Positions 1-8,410 of a DNA stretch of 64,000 bases are shown here, piece after piece. A program made the translations under genes and the position numbers. This DNA is from JACVRW01 sp963846505 (GTDB lineage: Bacteria; Actinomycetota; Thermoleophilia; Solirubrobacterales; Thermoleophilaceae): contig CAWJWD010000007.1 in NCBI GenBank assembly GCA_963846505.1, positions 310,001 to 374,000 of the forward strand, given 5' to 3'. How positions within the stretch are numbered: the stretch's first letter is position 1; each line of letters begins with the position of its first letter. A model generated the notes under the pieces. That model worked only from the letters and a program-made list of their open reading frames with translations. It had not been told where the DNA came from and searched no databases.

Positions 1-290
1 CGCGCCGCACCTCGGCGCCGAGGTCTACGAGCGCCTGACCGGCGAGCGCGTCTGGGAGCAGCCCTGGCCGCAAGGCCGACCCGGCGCTGCTGGCCAGCGA
101 CGAGTTCCAGCTGATCGTGCAGCTCAACGGCAAGCTGATCGACCGCCTGAGCGCCCCCAGCGACGCGTCGCGCGAGCAGCTCGAGGAGCTGGCGCGCGGC
201 TCGGAGAAGCTGCACACGCGCATCGACGGGCAGCAGATCGTCAAGACCGTCGTCGTCCCGGGCAAGCTGGTCAACTTCGTGGCGAGGTGA
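1..290 (+). CDS. leuS: Leucyl-tRNA synthetase, C-terminal fragment
   Basis: This is the last ~95 residues of leucyl-tRNA synthetase, cut by the window edge. The frame ends in the class Ia LeuRS tail: an anticodon-binding-domain segment (WEQPWPQ), an LIVQLNGK strand and a closing VPGKLVNFVAR that matches the conserved LeuRS C-terminus. It charges tRNA-Leu in the cytoplasm. The frame changes near position 72, where CAAGGCC replaces an expected CAGGCC, so one extra A is likely. The TGA at 288-290 overlaps the GTG start of the next gene. Placement just before comEA is common in actinobacteria. The identity is strong for a fragment of this length. Confidence 0.85.
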
Positions 291-820
291 GCGAGATGGA
301 GCGTCGGTTGCCGGTCGGCCCGCTGCTGGCGGGACTGGGAGCGCTGATCCTCGCGGTCAGCCTGTTCCTCGACTGGTGGAGCCGGCCGGACGGCCTGCCC
401 GGCATCTCCGCCTTCGACGCCTACGAGATCCTCGACCTCGTGCTGCTCGGACTGGCGGTGACGATCGCCGTCTCGCTGGCCGGCGGGCTGGGGCTGATCA
501 AGCCGGCCGTCAGCCCACTGACCTCGATGCTCGTGTCGGTGCTGACGGTCGTGATCGTCGTCAGCCAGCTGGTCAACGATCCGCCGGCGATCGCCGGGCG
601 CGCCGACCACGCCGCCGGCATCTGGCTCGCGCTGATCGGTGGACTGCTGATGACGGCCGGAACGGTGCTCGCCTATGCGCGCATCTCGCTCGCGCTGGAC
701 GTGACGCCACGCGGTGGTCAAGAGCGCCCGCAGTCGTCGGCCGATGCCCCGGATCCCCCGGCAGCGGACGAGGATGCGCCGACCGTGCGGGTGCCGGGCC
801 GCCCGGCCGACGACGCCTAG
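287..820 (+). CDS. Small integral membrane protein, four predicted TM helices
   Basis: This 177-residue protein has no family I recognise. It shows four hydrophobic segments at about residues 10-30, 48-68, 76-96 and 110-132, then a polar, Pro/Asp-rich cytoplasmic-looking tail. It is translationally coupled to leuS by a GTGA overlap; an ATG at 296 is an alternative start. Its stop codon TAG shares a CTAG with the stop of the convergent gene downstream. Function is unknown; position suggests only co-transcription with leuS. Confidence 0.7.
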   Translation: MSEMERRLPVGPLLAGLGALILAVSLFLDWWSRPDGLPGISAFDAYEILDLVLLGLAVTIAVSLAGGLGLIKPAVSPLTSMLVSVLTVVIVVSQLVNDPPAIAGRADHAAGIWLALIGGLLMTAGTVLAYARISLALDVTPRGGQERPQSSADAPDPPAADEDAPTVRVPGRPADDA

Positions 821-1479
821 CTCGCGCGGGGCACGAGCAGCGCGTGCTCGCGCAGCCGCTCGACCACGTCGCCGGGCAGGTCGAGCCGCAGGCCGAGATC
901 CTCGACGGAGCTGAAGCCGCCGAGCTGCTCGCGCACCGCCACGATCTCCTCGGCCATCCCGGCTGCGATCCCCGTCAGCGTCGCGATCGCCTCCGCCGGC
1001 GCGCTGTTGAGGTCCACCAGGCCGGCGTGGTGGGCGTCCGGCAGATCCGGGCGACCGAGGCCGATGGCGCGCGCCGCGGCGGGCTGGGTCGCGGCCAGCT
1101 CGCGCGCGTGGCGGCGCTCGAGCAGCGCGTCCTCGGCGCTGCGCCGCAGCTCGATGCGCCGCTCGACGTCATGGCGGATCACGAGCGCGTGCACGACCCC
1201 GGCGACCCAGGTGACGAGGCCGAGCACGGTGCCGACGTCCTCGGCCAGCCCGTTGCCCGCATCGCCGGCACCGACTCCGACCACGCCGGTCAGGCCGATG
1301 CTCGCCGCCGCAGCGGCCGCGTAGCCGGCGGCGATCCAGCCGAGGCGCCGGCTGCGCGTGCGCAGCCCCGCGTAGGCAAAGCCGATCCAGGCCGTCCAGC
1401 CGAGCGGCAGCAGCGTCCAGCCGACCCACAGCGGCAGCGACTCCTGGCGCCGCGCAGGGCTTGGAGGCCGCCCGTTCAC
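817..1479 (-). CDS. Membrane protein with C-terminal helix-hairpin-helix domain
   Basis: This is a ~220-residue protein. The N-terminal half has hydrophobic segments (about residues 18-40, 48-68 and 85-108). A charged linker rich in Arg and Glu follows, then a C-terminal ComEA-like helix-hairpin-helix region (VDLNSAPAEAIATLTGI, then a second hairpin). HhH domains of this kind bind DNA without sequence specificity, or act as protein-protein modules. I chose the GTG at 1479 because TACGCT lies six bases upstream on the same strand, the leaderless pattern of this window; a GTG at 1500 is possible. It is divergent from the decarboxylase gene and lies near comEA/comEC, so a link to DNA uptake is possible but not shown. 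Confidence 0.72.
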   Translation of the reverse strand: MNGRPPSPARRQESLPLWVGWTLLPLGWTAWIGFAYAGLRTRSRRLGWIAAGYAAAAAASIGLTGVVGVGAGDAGNGLAEDVGTVLGLVTWVAGVVHALVIRHDVERRIELRRSAEDALLERRHARELAATQPAAARAIGLGRPDLPDAHHAGLVDLNSAPAEAIATLTGIAAGMAEEIVAVREQLGGFSSVEDLGLRLDLPGDVVERLREHALLVPRAS

Positions 1480-1485
1480 CGGCCC

Positions 1486-1507
1486 AGCGTATCCCGTCAC
1501 CTACACT
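1486..1507. promoter_or_regulatory. Back-to-back leaderless promoters
   Basis: TACGCT on the minus strand (1491-1486) lies 6 nt before the GTG at 1479. TACACT on the plus strand (1502-1507) lies 8 nt before the ATG at 1516. Both fit a -10 hexamer of a leaderless transcript, so two divergent promoters fit into the 36 bp between the start codons. Confidence 0.55.
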
Positions 1508-1515
1508 CGCCGACC

Positions 1516-3034
1516 ATGTCCGTCTCAGAGCCAGGTACCGGTCGCCTGCGCCGAGAGGGTCAAGCGCCGCCTCAGTCCGAGGCGCCCTATCTCGACGCGC
1601 TGCGCGCCTACGCCGACCGCGACCCCGGTCGCTTCCACGTCCCCGGCCACAAGGGGGGACGTGCCGCCGATCCCGGCCTCGTCGACGCCCTCGGCGAGCG
1701 TGCCGTCGCCCTCGACATCCCCGCGCTCACGCCGGGGATCGACCAGGGTCCCGAGCCGACGCCGTTCCAGCAGGCCCAGGCGCTCGCCGCCGCGGCCTGG
1801 GGAGCTCGCCGCAGCTGGTTCCTGATCAACGGCGCCTCGCAGGGCAACCACGTCGCGACGCTCACGCTCGCGCACATGGGCCGCGAGGCGGTCGTGCAGC
1901 GCAACGCCCACTCCAGCACGATCGACGGGCTGGTGGTCTCCGGCCTGCGGCCCACCTTCGTGGCACCGGAGATCGACCCGGAGCTGGGGATCGCCCACTG
2001 CATCACGCCCGCGGCGCTCGAGCGCGCGCTGGAGGCCACGCCCGGCGCGGCCGGGGCGACGATCGTCTCGCCGACCTACTTCGGCGCGGTCGCCGACGTG
2101 GCGGGCCCTGGCGCAGGTCGCCCACGCCCGCGGCGTGCCGCTGATCGTCGACGAGTCCTGGGGTGCGCACTTCCCGTTCCACCCGTCCCTGCCGGCACCG
2201 GCGCTGACGCTCGGCGCCGACGCAGTGATCTCGAGCACGCACAAGATCGTCGGCAGCATCACGCAGTCGGCGATCATGCACCTCGGCCACGGGGATCTGC
2301 TCGACGAGCAGGTCGTCGACCGCTGCGTGACGCTGCTCGAGTCGACCAGCCCGAGCTCGCTGCTGTCCGGCTCGCTCGACGCCGCTCGCCGGCTGGCGGT
2401 GACGCGCGGAGCCGAGCTGCTGGAGCGCACGCTCGCCGGTCTGGCGGAGGTGCGCGCGGCGATTCGCGCGCTGCCTGGGCTGGACGTGCTCGACGAGGGG
2501 CTCGTCGGGGCGCCGGGCGTGTTCGCCTACGACCCGCTGCGGGTGGCCGTCGACGTGCGCGGCTCGGGCGCCACCGGCTACGAGCTCGCGCGGCTGATGC
2601 GCGAGCGCGACGACGTCTTCACCGAGCTGGCCGGCGAGAACGTGCTCGTGGCGGTGTTCGGCATGGCGGAGGACGCGGCGGCGACGGGCGCGCGGCTCGT
2701 CGCCGCGCTCGCGCACGCGCTCGAGGCGCTGCCCGACCCGGACAATCGCGAGCACGAGGCGTTCGCGCCGCCCCCGCCCTGGGGCGAGCTGGCGCTGACC
2801 CCGCGCGAGGCGTTCCTGGGGCCGCAGGAGGTGCTCCCGGCGCGCGAGGCGATCGGGCGCGTGGCGGCCGAGTCGCTGGCCGCCTATCCGCCGGGGATCC
2901 CGAACGTGCTGCCCGGCGAGCGACTGACCGCCGAGACGCTCGACTACGTCCAGCAGGCGCTCGACCACGGCGGCTCGCTGCGCGGTGCCAGCGATCGGCT
3001 GCTGCGAACGGTGCGCGTGGTCGTCGAGTCCTAG
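1516..3034 (+). CDS. Orn/Lys/Arg decarboxylase family PLP enzyme
   Basis: This is a ~505-residue fold-type I PLP decarboxylase of the ornithine/lysine/arginine family. Visible motifs are FHVPGHKGG at the N-terminus, a glycine/serine loop (INGASQGN), VDESWGAHFPFH for the cofactor aspartate region, and SSTHKIVGS with the Schiff-base lysine. The C-terminal Orn/Lys/Arg decarboxylase domain (YPPGIPNVLPGE) is present. It would decarboxylate a basic amino acid to a polyamine precursor; which one cannot be told from sequence. One frame change sits near 2104-2108 (GCGGGCCC), likely one extra G. The ATG follows a TACACT by 8 nt. The divergent and convergent neighbours include two more arginine/ureido-type enzymes. 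Confidence 0.85.
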
Positions 3035-3060
3035 CCGTCGCCTACGGGCGGGCCGGGGCG

Positions 3061-4294
3061 TCAGCCGTGCGGCTCGGCGGTCGTCTCGCCTGCGATCACG
3101 CGCGCCGCGACCCGGCCGTACGCCGCGATTGCTCGCTCCAGGTGCTCTTCCGGCGTGTCCTCCTCGCGCGCGTGGCTGATGCCGCCGGTCGAGGAGGTGA
3201 ACAGCATCGCCGTCGGAACGTGGCGTGCCAGTTCGGCGGCGTCGTGCAGCGCGCCGCTCGCCAGCGTCCGGCCACCGTCGGCCTCGGCGCTGACCAGCGC
3301 GACGAGGCGCTCGTCGAACGGGATCGGCTCGATCCGCCAGACCTCCGCTTGGGTGAGCTCGCAGCGGTGGTCGGCGGCTGCCGCGGCAGCCGCGGTGCGC
3401 GTGGCGGCGAGCATCGCCGCCAGCGGCTCGGCCTCGGCGTGGCGCAGGTCGACCACCAGCTCCGCCCGGCCGGGCACGACGGTCGGGATGCCGGGCTCCA
3501 GACGCAGCGAGCCGCTCGTGCCGACGCCGCCGTGCTCGCGCGCGAGCACGGCGATCGCGAGCGAGGTGCGGGCCGCGGCGAGGCCGGCGTCGCGGCGCAT
3601 CGCCATCGGGGTCGTGCCCGCGTGCGAGGCCTGGCCGTCGAAGCGCAGGCGGTGCCGCTCGACGCCGAAGGTGCCGCTCACCGCCGCCACCGCGATGTCC
3701 TCCCGCTCGAGCACCGGACCCTGCTCGACGTGCAGCTCGAGGTAGGCGATCAGGTCCTCGCGCCGTCCCACGGCGTCGCCGATGCGGGCGAGGTCGACGC
3801 CGTGCTCGGCGACGACCTCCGCGAGCGTGCGGCCGTCGGCGTCGCGCAGTTGCGCGACGGCGTCGGGATCGAGCGTGCCGGCGACCGCCGAGCTGCCGAA
3901 GAGGCTGCGCCCGAAGCGTGCGCCCTCCTCGTCGGCGAAGTCGACGAGCGCGACCGTGTGGCGGCGCGGCCCCGGCGGTCGTCGCGATGCTGCGCAGCAC
4001 CTCGAGCGCGGCCATCACGCCCAGGGCGCCGTCGAGCCAGCCGCCCGCCGGCACGGAGTCGACGTGCGAGCCGAGCGCGACCGTGCCCGGCAGGTCGCCG
4101 GGCAGCGTCGCCCAGAGGTTGGCCGCCTCGTCGAGCTCGACGGTCACGCCGGGGATCTCGTCGAGACGCTCGCGCAGGAAGTCGCGCGCGCTCGTCCAGA
4201 CGCCGGTCCAGCAGACGCGACGTGCGCCCTCCGGACCGCCGGTGCGGCGATCGAGCTCGCGCAGGTCGGCGATCGTGCGCCGCGCGTCGGTCAC
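3061..4294 (-). CDS. M20-family amidohydrolase (allantoate/N-carbamoyl type)
   Basis: This is a ~410-residue Zn-dependent amidase of the M20 family, the group of allantoate amidohydrolases, N-carbamoyl-L-amino-acid hydrolases and ureidoglycine hydrolases. Metal-binding landmarks are GSHVDSVPAGGWLDGALG, FADEEGARFG and LELHVEQGPVLE, followed by a dimerisation-domain motif SHAGTTPM and a late FTSSTGGISHAREED. The exact substrate is uncertain. Start is GTG at 4294, overlapping the TGA of the upstream gene (GTGA), so the two are coupled. One frame change lies near 3971-3975 in a C/G run, probably one extra base. It ends 27 bp from the convergent decarboxylase. Confidence 0.82.
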
Positions 4295-5178
4295 CGACCG
4301 ACGCGCTCCCGCCGCAGCGCCTGCATCAGGCAGTGTGCGCCCCCGCCGCCGAGGGTGAAGGCCGACAGCTCCGGGTCGTAGACGGTCAGCCCGAGTGCGC
4401 GCAGACGCTCGTTGAGCGTGCCCGACTCGGCCGTCGACAGCACCTGGTCGCCGCCGAGGCAGACCCCGTTGACGCCGAGCACGAGCGCGTCCTCCAGCGA
4501 GACCGGCACGATCTCGACGCCCTTGGCCTCCAGCCAACGCGTGAAGCCGCCGCCGATCGCGTCGACGCAGACCGCCGCCAGCCGCTCGCCGAGCATGCAG
4601 GCGAGCACGTCGAGGTGCACGAAGTGCGGCGGGATGCGCTCCATCCGCACCTCCCAGCCGTCGGCTTCCAGCCAGGCCTGGACCTGTCGCGCGGCGACCT
4701 CCTGGGTGCGCTCCTCGCCGTCGCCGATCACGGCCACTCCGGGCTCGACGATCATGAAGTCGCCACCCTCGAACGAGCCGGCGGTGATCAGCTCGCGCAG
4801 CGGCACCTCGCTGTCCTGGCAGAAGCGGATCACCGGCGCGTACTCGCCGCGGCGCCACCACTGGGCGGGCTGCGTGACGATCGCCCCGGACGGGGTCATG
4901 ATGCTCGAGTCGCGCGCGAACACCTGGTAGGGGAGCGCCGGGTCGGGCTCGAGGAAGTGGCAGCGCACGCCCGCTTGCCCGTAGATCGACACGAGCTCGG
5001 CGTGCTGGCGGCGGGCCTGCTCGGCGTCGAAGCGGCGGCCGCTGTCGAGCGTGGCGCGCGAGATCGCGCTGGTCGGCAGCCAGCGGAAGTTGTCGGGTGG
5101 GCAGAGCAGCACGTCGTGCAGGCGCCCGTACTCCGAGTCGACGCCCCAGTCCGGCTCCCCGTCGGTGGCTTGCTCCAT
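4291..5178 (-). CDS. Arginine deiminase/dimethylargininase-fold amidinohydrolase
   Basis: This is a 295-residue protein of the guanidino-group-modifying superfamily. Motifs in order: VDSEYGRLHDVLLCPP near the N-terminus, a substrate-side RDSSIMTP, EGGDFM for the acidic/substrate region, PPHFVHLDV with the catalytic His, and GGGGAHCLMQ with the nucleophilic Cys near the C-terminus. Length and motif order fit dimethylargininase-like enzymes better than full-length arginine deiminase (~400 aa). The chosen ATG at 5178 has a GAGGAAGAGG Shine-Dalgarno-like stretch just upstream. It is coupled to the downstream amidohydrolase, suggesting breakdown of a guanidino or ureido compound. The substrate is an inference. 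Confidence 0.78.
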   Translation of the reverse strand: MEQATDGEPDWGVDSEYGRLHDVLLCPPDNFRWLPTSAISRATLDSGRRFDAEQARRQHAELVSIYGQAGVRCHFLEPDPALPYQVFARDSSIMTPSGAIVTQPAQWWRRGEYAPVIRFCQDSEVPLRELITAGSFEGGDFMIVEPGVAVIGDGEERTQEVAARQVQAWLEADGWEVRMERIPPHFVHLDVLACMLGERLAAVCVDAIGGGFTRWLEAKGVEIVPVSLEDALVLGVNGVCLGGDQVLSTAESGTLNERLRALGLTVYDPELSAFTLGGGGAHCLMQALRRERVGR

Positions 5179-5282
5179 CACGTCCTCTTCCTCGCGTGGA
5201 CGACCCGGCAAGTCTGCCAGCCGCGGACCGACAGATGTGCAGAGTCGTTGCACACGTCACCCTCGCGTCGAACGCGGCCTCG

Positions 5283-5288
5283 TAGCGT
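5283..5288 (+). promoter_or_regulatory. Leaderless -10 element of comEA
   Basis: TAGCGT is followed after 7 nt by the GTG at 5296. An identical TAGCGT stands 9 nt before the comEC ATG, suggesting the two competence genes use similar promoters. Confidence 0.45.
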
Positions 5289-5295
5289 GGCCGGC

Positions 5296-5925
5296 GTGGA
5301 TCGCTCGCCCACGACCGTCGTGATCTGGCTCGTCGCCGCCGCGCTCGCGGTGTTCGCCGGCGTGCGCCTGTTCGGCGGGGGCGACGCCGGCAGCGGTGGC
5401 GACGCGGTACGCCTCGACGGGGCGGCGGCGCGTGGGGGTGCGTCGCGGGATGCCGGCGCGATCGGGGCTGGCGGGGTCCGAGGGGGTGCGGGTGGGGGCG
5501 GCGCGGCGCCGGCCGTGGTCGTGCACGTCGCCGGCGCCGTGCACGCGCCGGGCCTCTACCGGCTCACGTCCGGGGCACGGGTGGCGGCGGCGCTGGAACG
5601 GGCCGGCGGGCCGTCGCCGCGCGCGGACCTCGACGCGCTCAACCTCGCGGCGAGGGTGCAGGACGGCCAGCAGGTCGTGGTGCCGCGGGCGGGTGCGGTC
5701 ACACGGGCCGGGGGAGGGCTCGGGGCGGCTGGCCCGAAGCCGAGCCTCGGCAGCGCGACGGCCGAGCAACTGCAGGAGCTGGACGGCATCGGGCCGACGC
5801 TGGCGGAGCGGATCGTCGAGTACCGCGCGACCCACGGCGGCTTTCGCTCCTTGGACGAGCTGGCCGAGGTCGACGGCATCGGCGAGCAGCGTCTCCAGGC
5901 GCTGCGGGAGGCACTGCAGCCGTGA
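5296..5925 (+). CDS. comEA: ComEA-type competence DNA-binding protein
   Basis: This is a ~209-residue protein: one N-terminal membrane helix (VVIWLVAAALAVFAGV), a Gly/Ala-rich linker, an SLBB-type domain (VVVHVAGAVHAPGLYRL) at about residues 75-135, and two C-terminal helix-hairpin-helix motifs (LDGIGPTLAERIVEYR and VDGIGEQRLQAL). This is the ComEA layout, a membrane-anchored receptor that binds incoming DNA and feeds it to ComEC. The GTG at 5296 is preferred because of TAGCGT 7 nt upstream; GTG 5287 is in frame too. Its usual partner comEC lies 8.6 kb away, beyond the iron island. Confidence 0.88.
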   Translation: MDRSPTTVVIWLVAAALAVFAGVRLFGGGDAGSGGDAVRLDGAAARGGASRDAGAIGAGGVRGGAGGGGAAPAVVVHVAGAVHAPGLYRLTSGARVAAALERAGGPSPRADLDALNLAARVQDGQQVVVPRAGAVTRAGGGLGAAGPKPSLGSATAEQLQELDGIGPTLAERIVEYRATHGGFRSLDELAEVDGIGEQRLQALREALQP

Positions 5926-5963
5926 GCTGCCACGGCGACGGGACTGCGGGTGGCAGGGATCCT

Positions 5964-5991
5964 TTAGGGTTGCCTAATTAGGTCTACCTAA
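5964..5991 (+). promoter_or_regulatory. Tandem iron boxes upstream of HtaA-collagen gene
   Basis: Two inverted repeats lie directly next to each other: TTAGGGTTGCCTAA (5964-5977) and TTAGGTCTACCTAA (5978-5991). Both have TTAGG and CCTAA half-sites four bases apart, resembling parts of the 19-bp IdeR/DtxR consensus. They end 24 nt before the start codon, placed to block transcription when iron is plentiful. The regulator itself is not in the window. Confidence 0.7.
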
Positions 5992-6015
5992 CAGCTTCTG
6001 AAAGGACCCATTCGC

Positions 6016-7089
6016 ATGGCAGTACGAACCCGGCGACGGCGTGTCCGGCGACTCGCACTCGTCCTCACGGGCATGGCCGCGGCCCTGGTCGGCGGCGGTG
6101 CCTCCACGGCATCCGCCGCCGTCACGCTCGATTGGACCCAGGCAGCCGTCTACGACTTTCCGGTCGGCGACCAGAAGACGTGGCTCGGCTACGTGACGAG
6201 CCCGCCGCCGCTCGCCAACGGCAGCGCGAGCGCCAGCGACGAGGCGACCGGCGAGGCGGTCACCGTCGCCAGTCCCCACGGTGCGGACGAGCTCTACACG
6301 TTCTCCTACCCGGCGGCGAGCGGTTCGCTGAACACCACCGCGCGCACCGGCACGATGGACTTCGAGGGCACCGTCACCTTCGCCTCGCCCGCTCCGCCGG
6401 CCGGCCACGGCTTCACGCTCACCGTCGAGGATCCGCAGATCGTCCTGGACGGCGACGAGGGCGAGCTGTTCGCCTCCGGCTCCGGCGCGGGAACGACCCC
6501 GACCTACGACCGCACCCAGCCGCTGTTCACGCTCGACCTCACGGGCGCGAGCTGGAACCTCGCCGCGGACGGCACCTGGACGCTGAGCGGGATCGTGCCC
6601 ACGCTCGCCGTCACCGGCTACGCCTTCCCGGGCAACTACGTCGGCGGCGTCTCCGGCCCGGATCGTGACCCCAACACGTTCGGCGGCTTCGCGATCGGCG
6701 TCGCTCCCGACGGCGGTCCCGCCGGTCCAGCCGGTCCTGAGGGTGCTGCCGGTCCTGCTGGTCCGGTTGGTCCCGTCGGTCCGGCCGGTGCCACCGGCCC
6801 GAAGGGCGACAAGGGCGTCACCGGCAAGCGTGGTCCGCGCGGCAAGCGGGGGCCGGCCGGCAAGGCCAAGAAGAGCCAGGTCGCCCGGCTCGCCAGGGCG
6901 CCCTTCGGCAGCGCCGCTCGCTCGGTCAAGCTGACCCGCAAGGGCAAGGTCGTGGCCACCGGCACCGTCCGGGGCCGCGCGCTGCACGTGACGCTGCGCG
7001 GCGACGAGCGGCTGCGCGGCGTGTACGTGCTGCGCCCGGCCGCACAGGCGACGAAGACGTTCGGCCCGCTGCGAGTCCGCATCGGCTGA
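6016..7089 (+). CDS. Secreted HtaA-domain protein with collagen-like repeats
   Basis: This is a 357-residue exported protein. A signal peptide (Arg-rich start, hydrophobic core, ASTASAA cleavage region) is followed by an HtaA-like heme-binding domain at about residues 37-235 (start LDWTQAAVYDFP, then DFEGTVTF and GFTLTVEDPQIVLDG). Next come about 16 collagen-type G-x-y triplets at about residues 235-290 (GPAGPAGPEGAAGPAG and similar) ending in a Lys/Arg-rich part, and a C-terminal beta-rich module. HtaA domains bind heme at the cell surface in corynebacteria. The triple-helix stalk is an unusual attachment. AAAGGA precedes the ATG by 8 nt, and two iron boxes lie upstream, so it is probably iron-repressed. 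No LPXTG or C-terminal TM anchor is visible. Confidence 0.8.
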   Translation: MAVRTRRRRVRRLALVLTGMAAALVGGGASTASAAVTLDWTQAAVYDFPVGDQKTWLGYVTSPPPLANGSASASDEATGEAVTVASPHGADELYTFSYPAASGSLNTTARTGTMDFEGTVTFASPAPPAGHGFTLTVEDPQIVLDGDEGELFASGSGAGTTPTYDRTQPLFTLDLTGASWNLAADGTWTLSGIVPTLAVTGYAFPGNYVGGVSGPDRDPNTFGGFAIGVAPDGGPAGPAGPEGAAGPAGPVGPVGPAGATGPKGDKGVTGKRGPRGKRGPAGKAKKSQVARLARAPFGSAARSVKLTRKGKVVATGTVRGRALHVTLRGDERLRGVYVLRPAAQATKTFGPLRVRIG

Positions 7090-7103
7090 CGTCCGTCCGG
7101 CGA

Positions 7104-7133
7104 CGTCCCGGCCGCGGGTGGGCGGCCGGGACG
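7104..7133. terminator. GC-rich hairpin between convergent genes
   Basis: A perfect 12-bp stem (CGTCCCGGCCGC / GCGGCCGGGACG) with a 6-nt loop stands 15 bp after the HtaA-collagen stop. It lies in the 115-bp space before the convergent PKD-protein gene and probably terminates both. The remaining 70 bp to 7204 hold only a CCCACCGGT-type direct repeat and nothing else I can name. Confidence 0.65.
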
Positions 7134-7204
7134 ACCCACCGGTCCAACGCCCACCGGTGCCAGCTCGGGAGTCTTCCTTACGACTGGACGGTTGCTCCGC
7201 GCGG

Positions 7205-8410
7205 CTACGCCGTGGAGCGGCGAGGCACGCTGCGCCGCTCGCGCCAGACGCCGAATCCCAGGAGCGACAGCGCCACCAGGATGCCCCAGACGACCGGCGG
7301 GATCGATCCCGCCGCCTCCCGGGGCGGCTTGGGCGTTCCCGTGCGAGCGGCCCTGAGCGCGTCTGCCCGGGCCGGCGTCGGTGCGCTCGAGGCATCGGCG
7401 AGCAGCACGCCCTCGACCTGCTCGACGTCGATCGAGGCCGGGGGGTTGGCGAGATCCTCGAGCTCGGGCGTCGTCGGCTCGGGTTGCGACTCGGCTGGGG
7501 CGGGGGGCGGCGTGGGGGCAGGCTCCGGCGGCGGCGTCGCCGGCAGGGGCGCGACCGCGGTTCCGCTGCCGGCTCCCGAGGCGCCCGTGGCCGCGCCGCT
7601 GTCCGGAGCCCCAGCTGCCGTGTTGGTCCCGCCGCCCTTGCGGTCGGGACCGCCGCTGCGCGCCTTGCCGACCTGGATCGTCAGCAGGTCGTCGGCGCCG
7701 ACCTCGTCGGCGTTCGCGCCGGCCGAGACTGCCACCTCGTAGGTTCCGGGCCGGGCGAAGCGGTGCACGACGCGCCGGCCGCTGGCGCGCTTGCCGTCGT
7801 CGAAGGACCAGCTCACGGGCGCCGTGGCGCTGCCCGGACCGCTGACGCTCGCGCTGAAGGTCACGGCTTGGCCCTTGCGCACGCGCATCCGCGAGGCGCC
7901 GGCCTCGACCGACAGCGCTCCGCTGCTGCGCAGCGTCACCTGCAGCGAGCCGTCGGTCGCCGTCAGCAGGTCGTCGGCGTTGGCGTCGCCCGGGCCGGTG
8001 CTCGGACGCAGGAAGTGGGTGCCCTGCTCGTCGTCGAAGAAGATCGGCCGGCCCTCGGGGAAGGCGTCGACGTTCGTGACCTGCTCACGGTCGAGCGTGA
8101 CCGTGCGACCGCCGGCGCTGATCTCGACGGCCTCGAAGCCGAACGGGTCGATGCCGGCATGGTCGAGCAGCCGGTCGAGCGTCACCCCGCTGACGGTCAC
8201 GGTCGCGTCTCCCTGCGGACCACCGCGCAGCGTGTACGTGCGGTCGCCGGCGCGCAGCGCCTCCGGGACCTCGTCGAGCGAGACGGTCCGTTGCGGCCCG
8301 TCGTCCGGTGCGAGCGCGACCGTGCCCGCGGCCCACGCCGGGCCGCAGAGCGCGAACACCGCGATCGCGGTCGCCGCCGCCGTCGCGAGCGCGCTGCCGG
8401 TGCGGCTCAC
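7205..8410 (-). CDS. Exported PKD-domain protein with C-terminal membrane anchor
   Basis: This is a ~401-residue protein. It has an N-terminal signal peptide (ATAAATAIAVFALCGPAWA), a domain of about 130 residues I cannot place with certainty (YTLRGGPQGDATVTVSG; VTLDRLLDHAG), and a PKD-like Ig fold at about residues 170-235 (VSWSFDDGK, RFARPGTYEVAVSAG). A long Pro/Ala/Ser-rich spacer follows, then a C-terminal transmembrane helix (VVWGILVALSLLGFGV) with a basic end. This architecture suits a wall-spanning anchored protein. Start GTG overlaps the TGA of the upstream htaA gene (GTGA), so it belongs to the heme operon and may present or relay heme. That role is inferred from context only. Confidence 0.72.
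   Translation of the reverse strand: MSRTGSALATAAATAIAVFALCGPAWAAGTVALAPDDGPQRTVSLDEVPEALRAGDRTYTLRGGPQGDATVTVSGVTLDRLLDHAGIDPFGFEAVEISAGGRTVTLDREQVTNVDAFPEGRPIFFDDEQGTHFLRPSTGPGDANADDLLTATDGSLQVTLRSSGALSVEAGASRMRVRKGQAVTFSASVSGPGSATAPVSWSFDDGKRASGRRVVHRFARPGTYEVAVSAGANADEVGADDLLTIQVGKARSGGPDRKGGGTNTAAGAPDSGAATGASGAGSGTAVAPLPATPPPEPAPTPPPAPAESQPEPTTPELEDLANPPASIDVEQVEGVLLADASSAPTPARADALRAARTGTPKPPREAAGSIPPVVWGILVALSLLGFGVWRERRSVPRRSTA

Noticed and set aside
376..5925. Very long open frames on both strands, including ones of over 1000 codons covering several genes
   Set aside because: They are rich in Arg, Ala and Pro with no conserved motif and lie antisense or out of frame to genes with clear families. 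This is the usual effect of few AT-rich stop codons at high GC.
6720..6870. The GGTCC-rich repeats in the HtaA-collagen gene as a CRISPR-like or tandem DNA repeat
   Set aside because: The repeats follow the G-x-y codon pattern of the protein and have no spacers.
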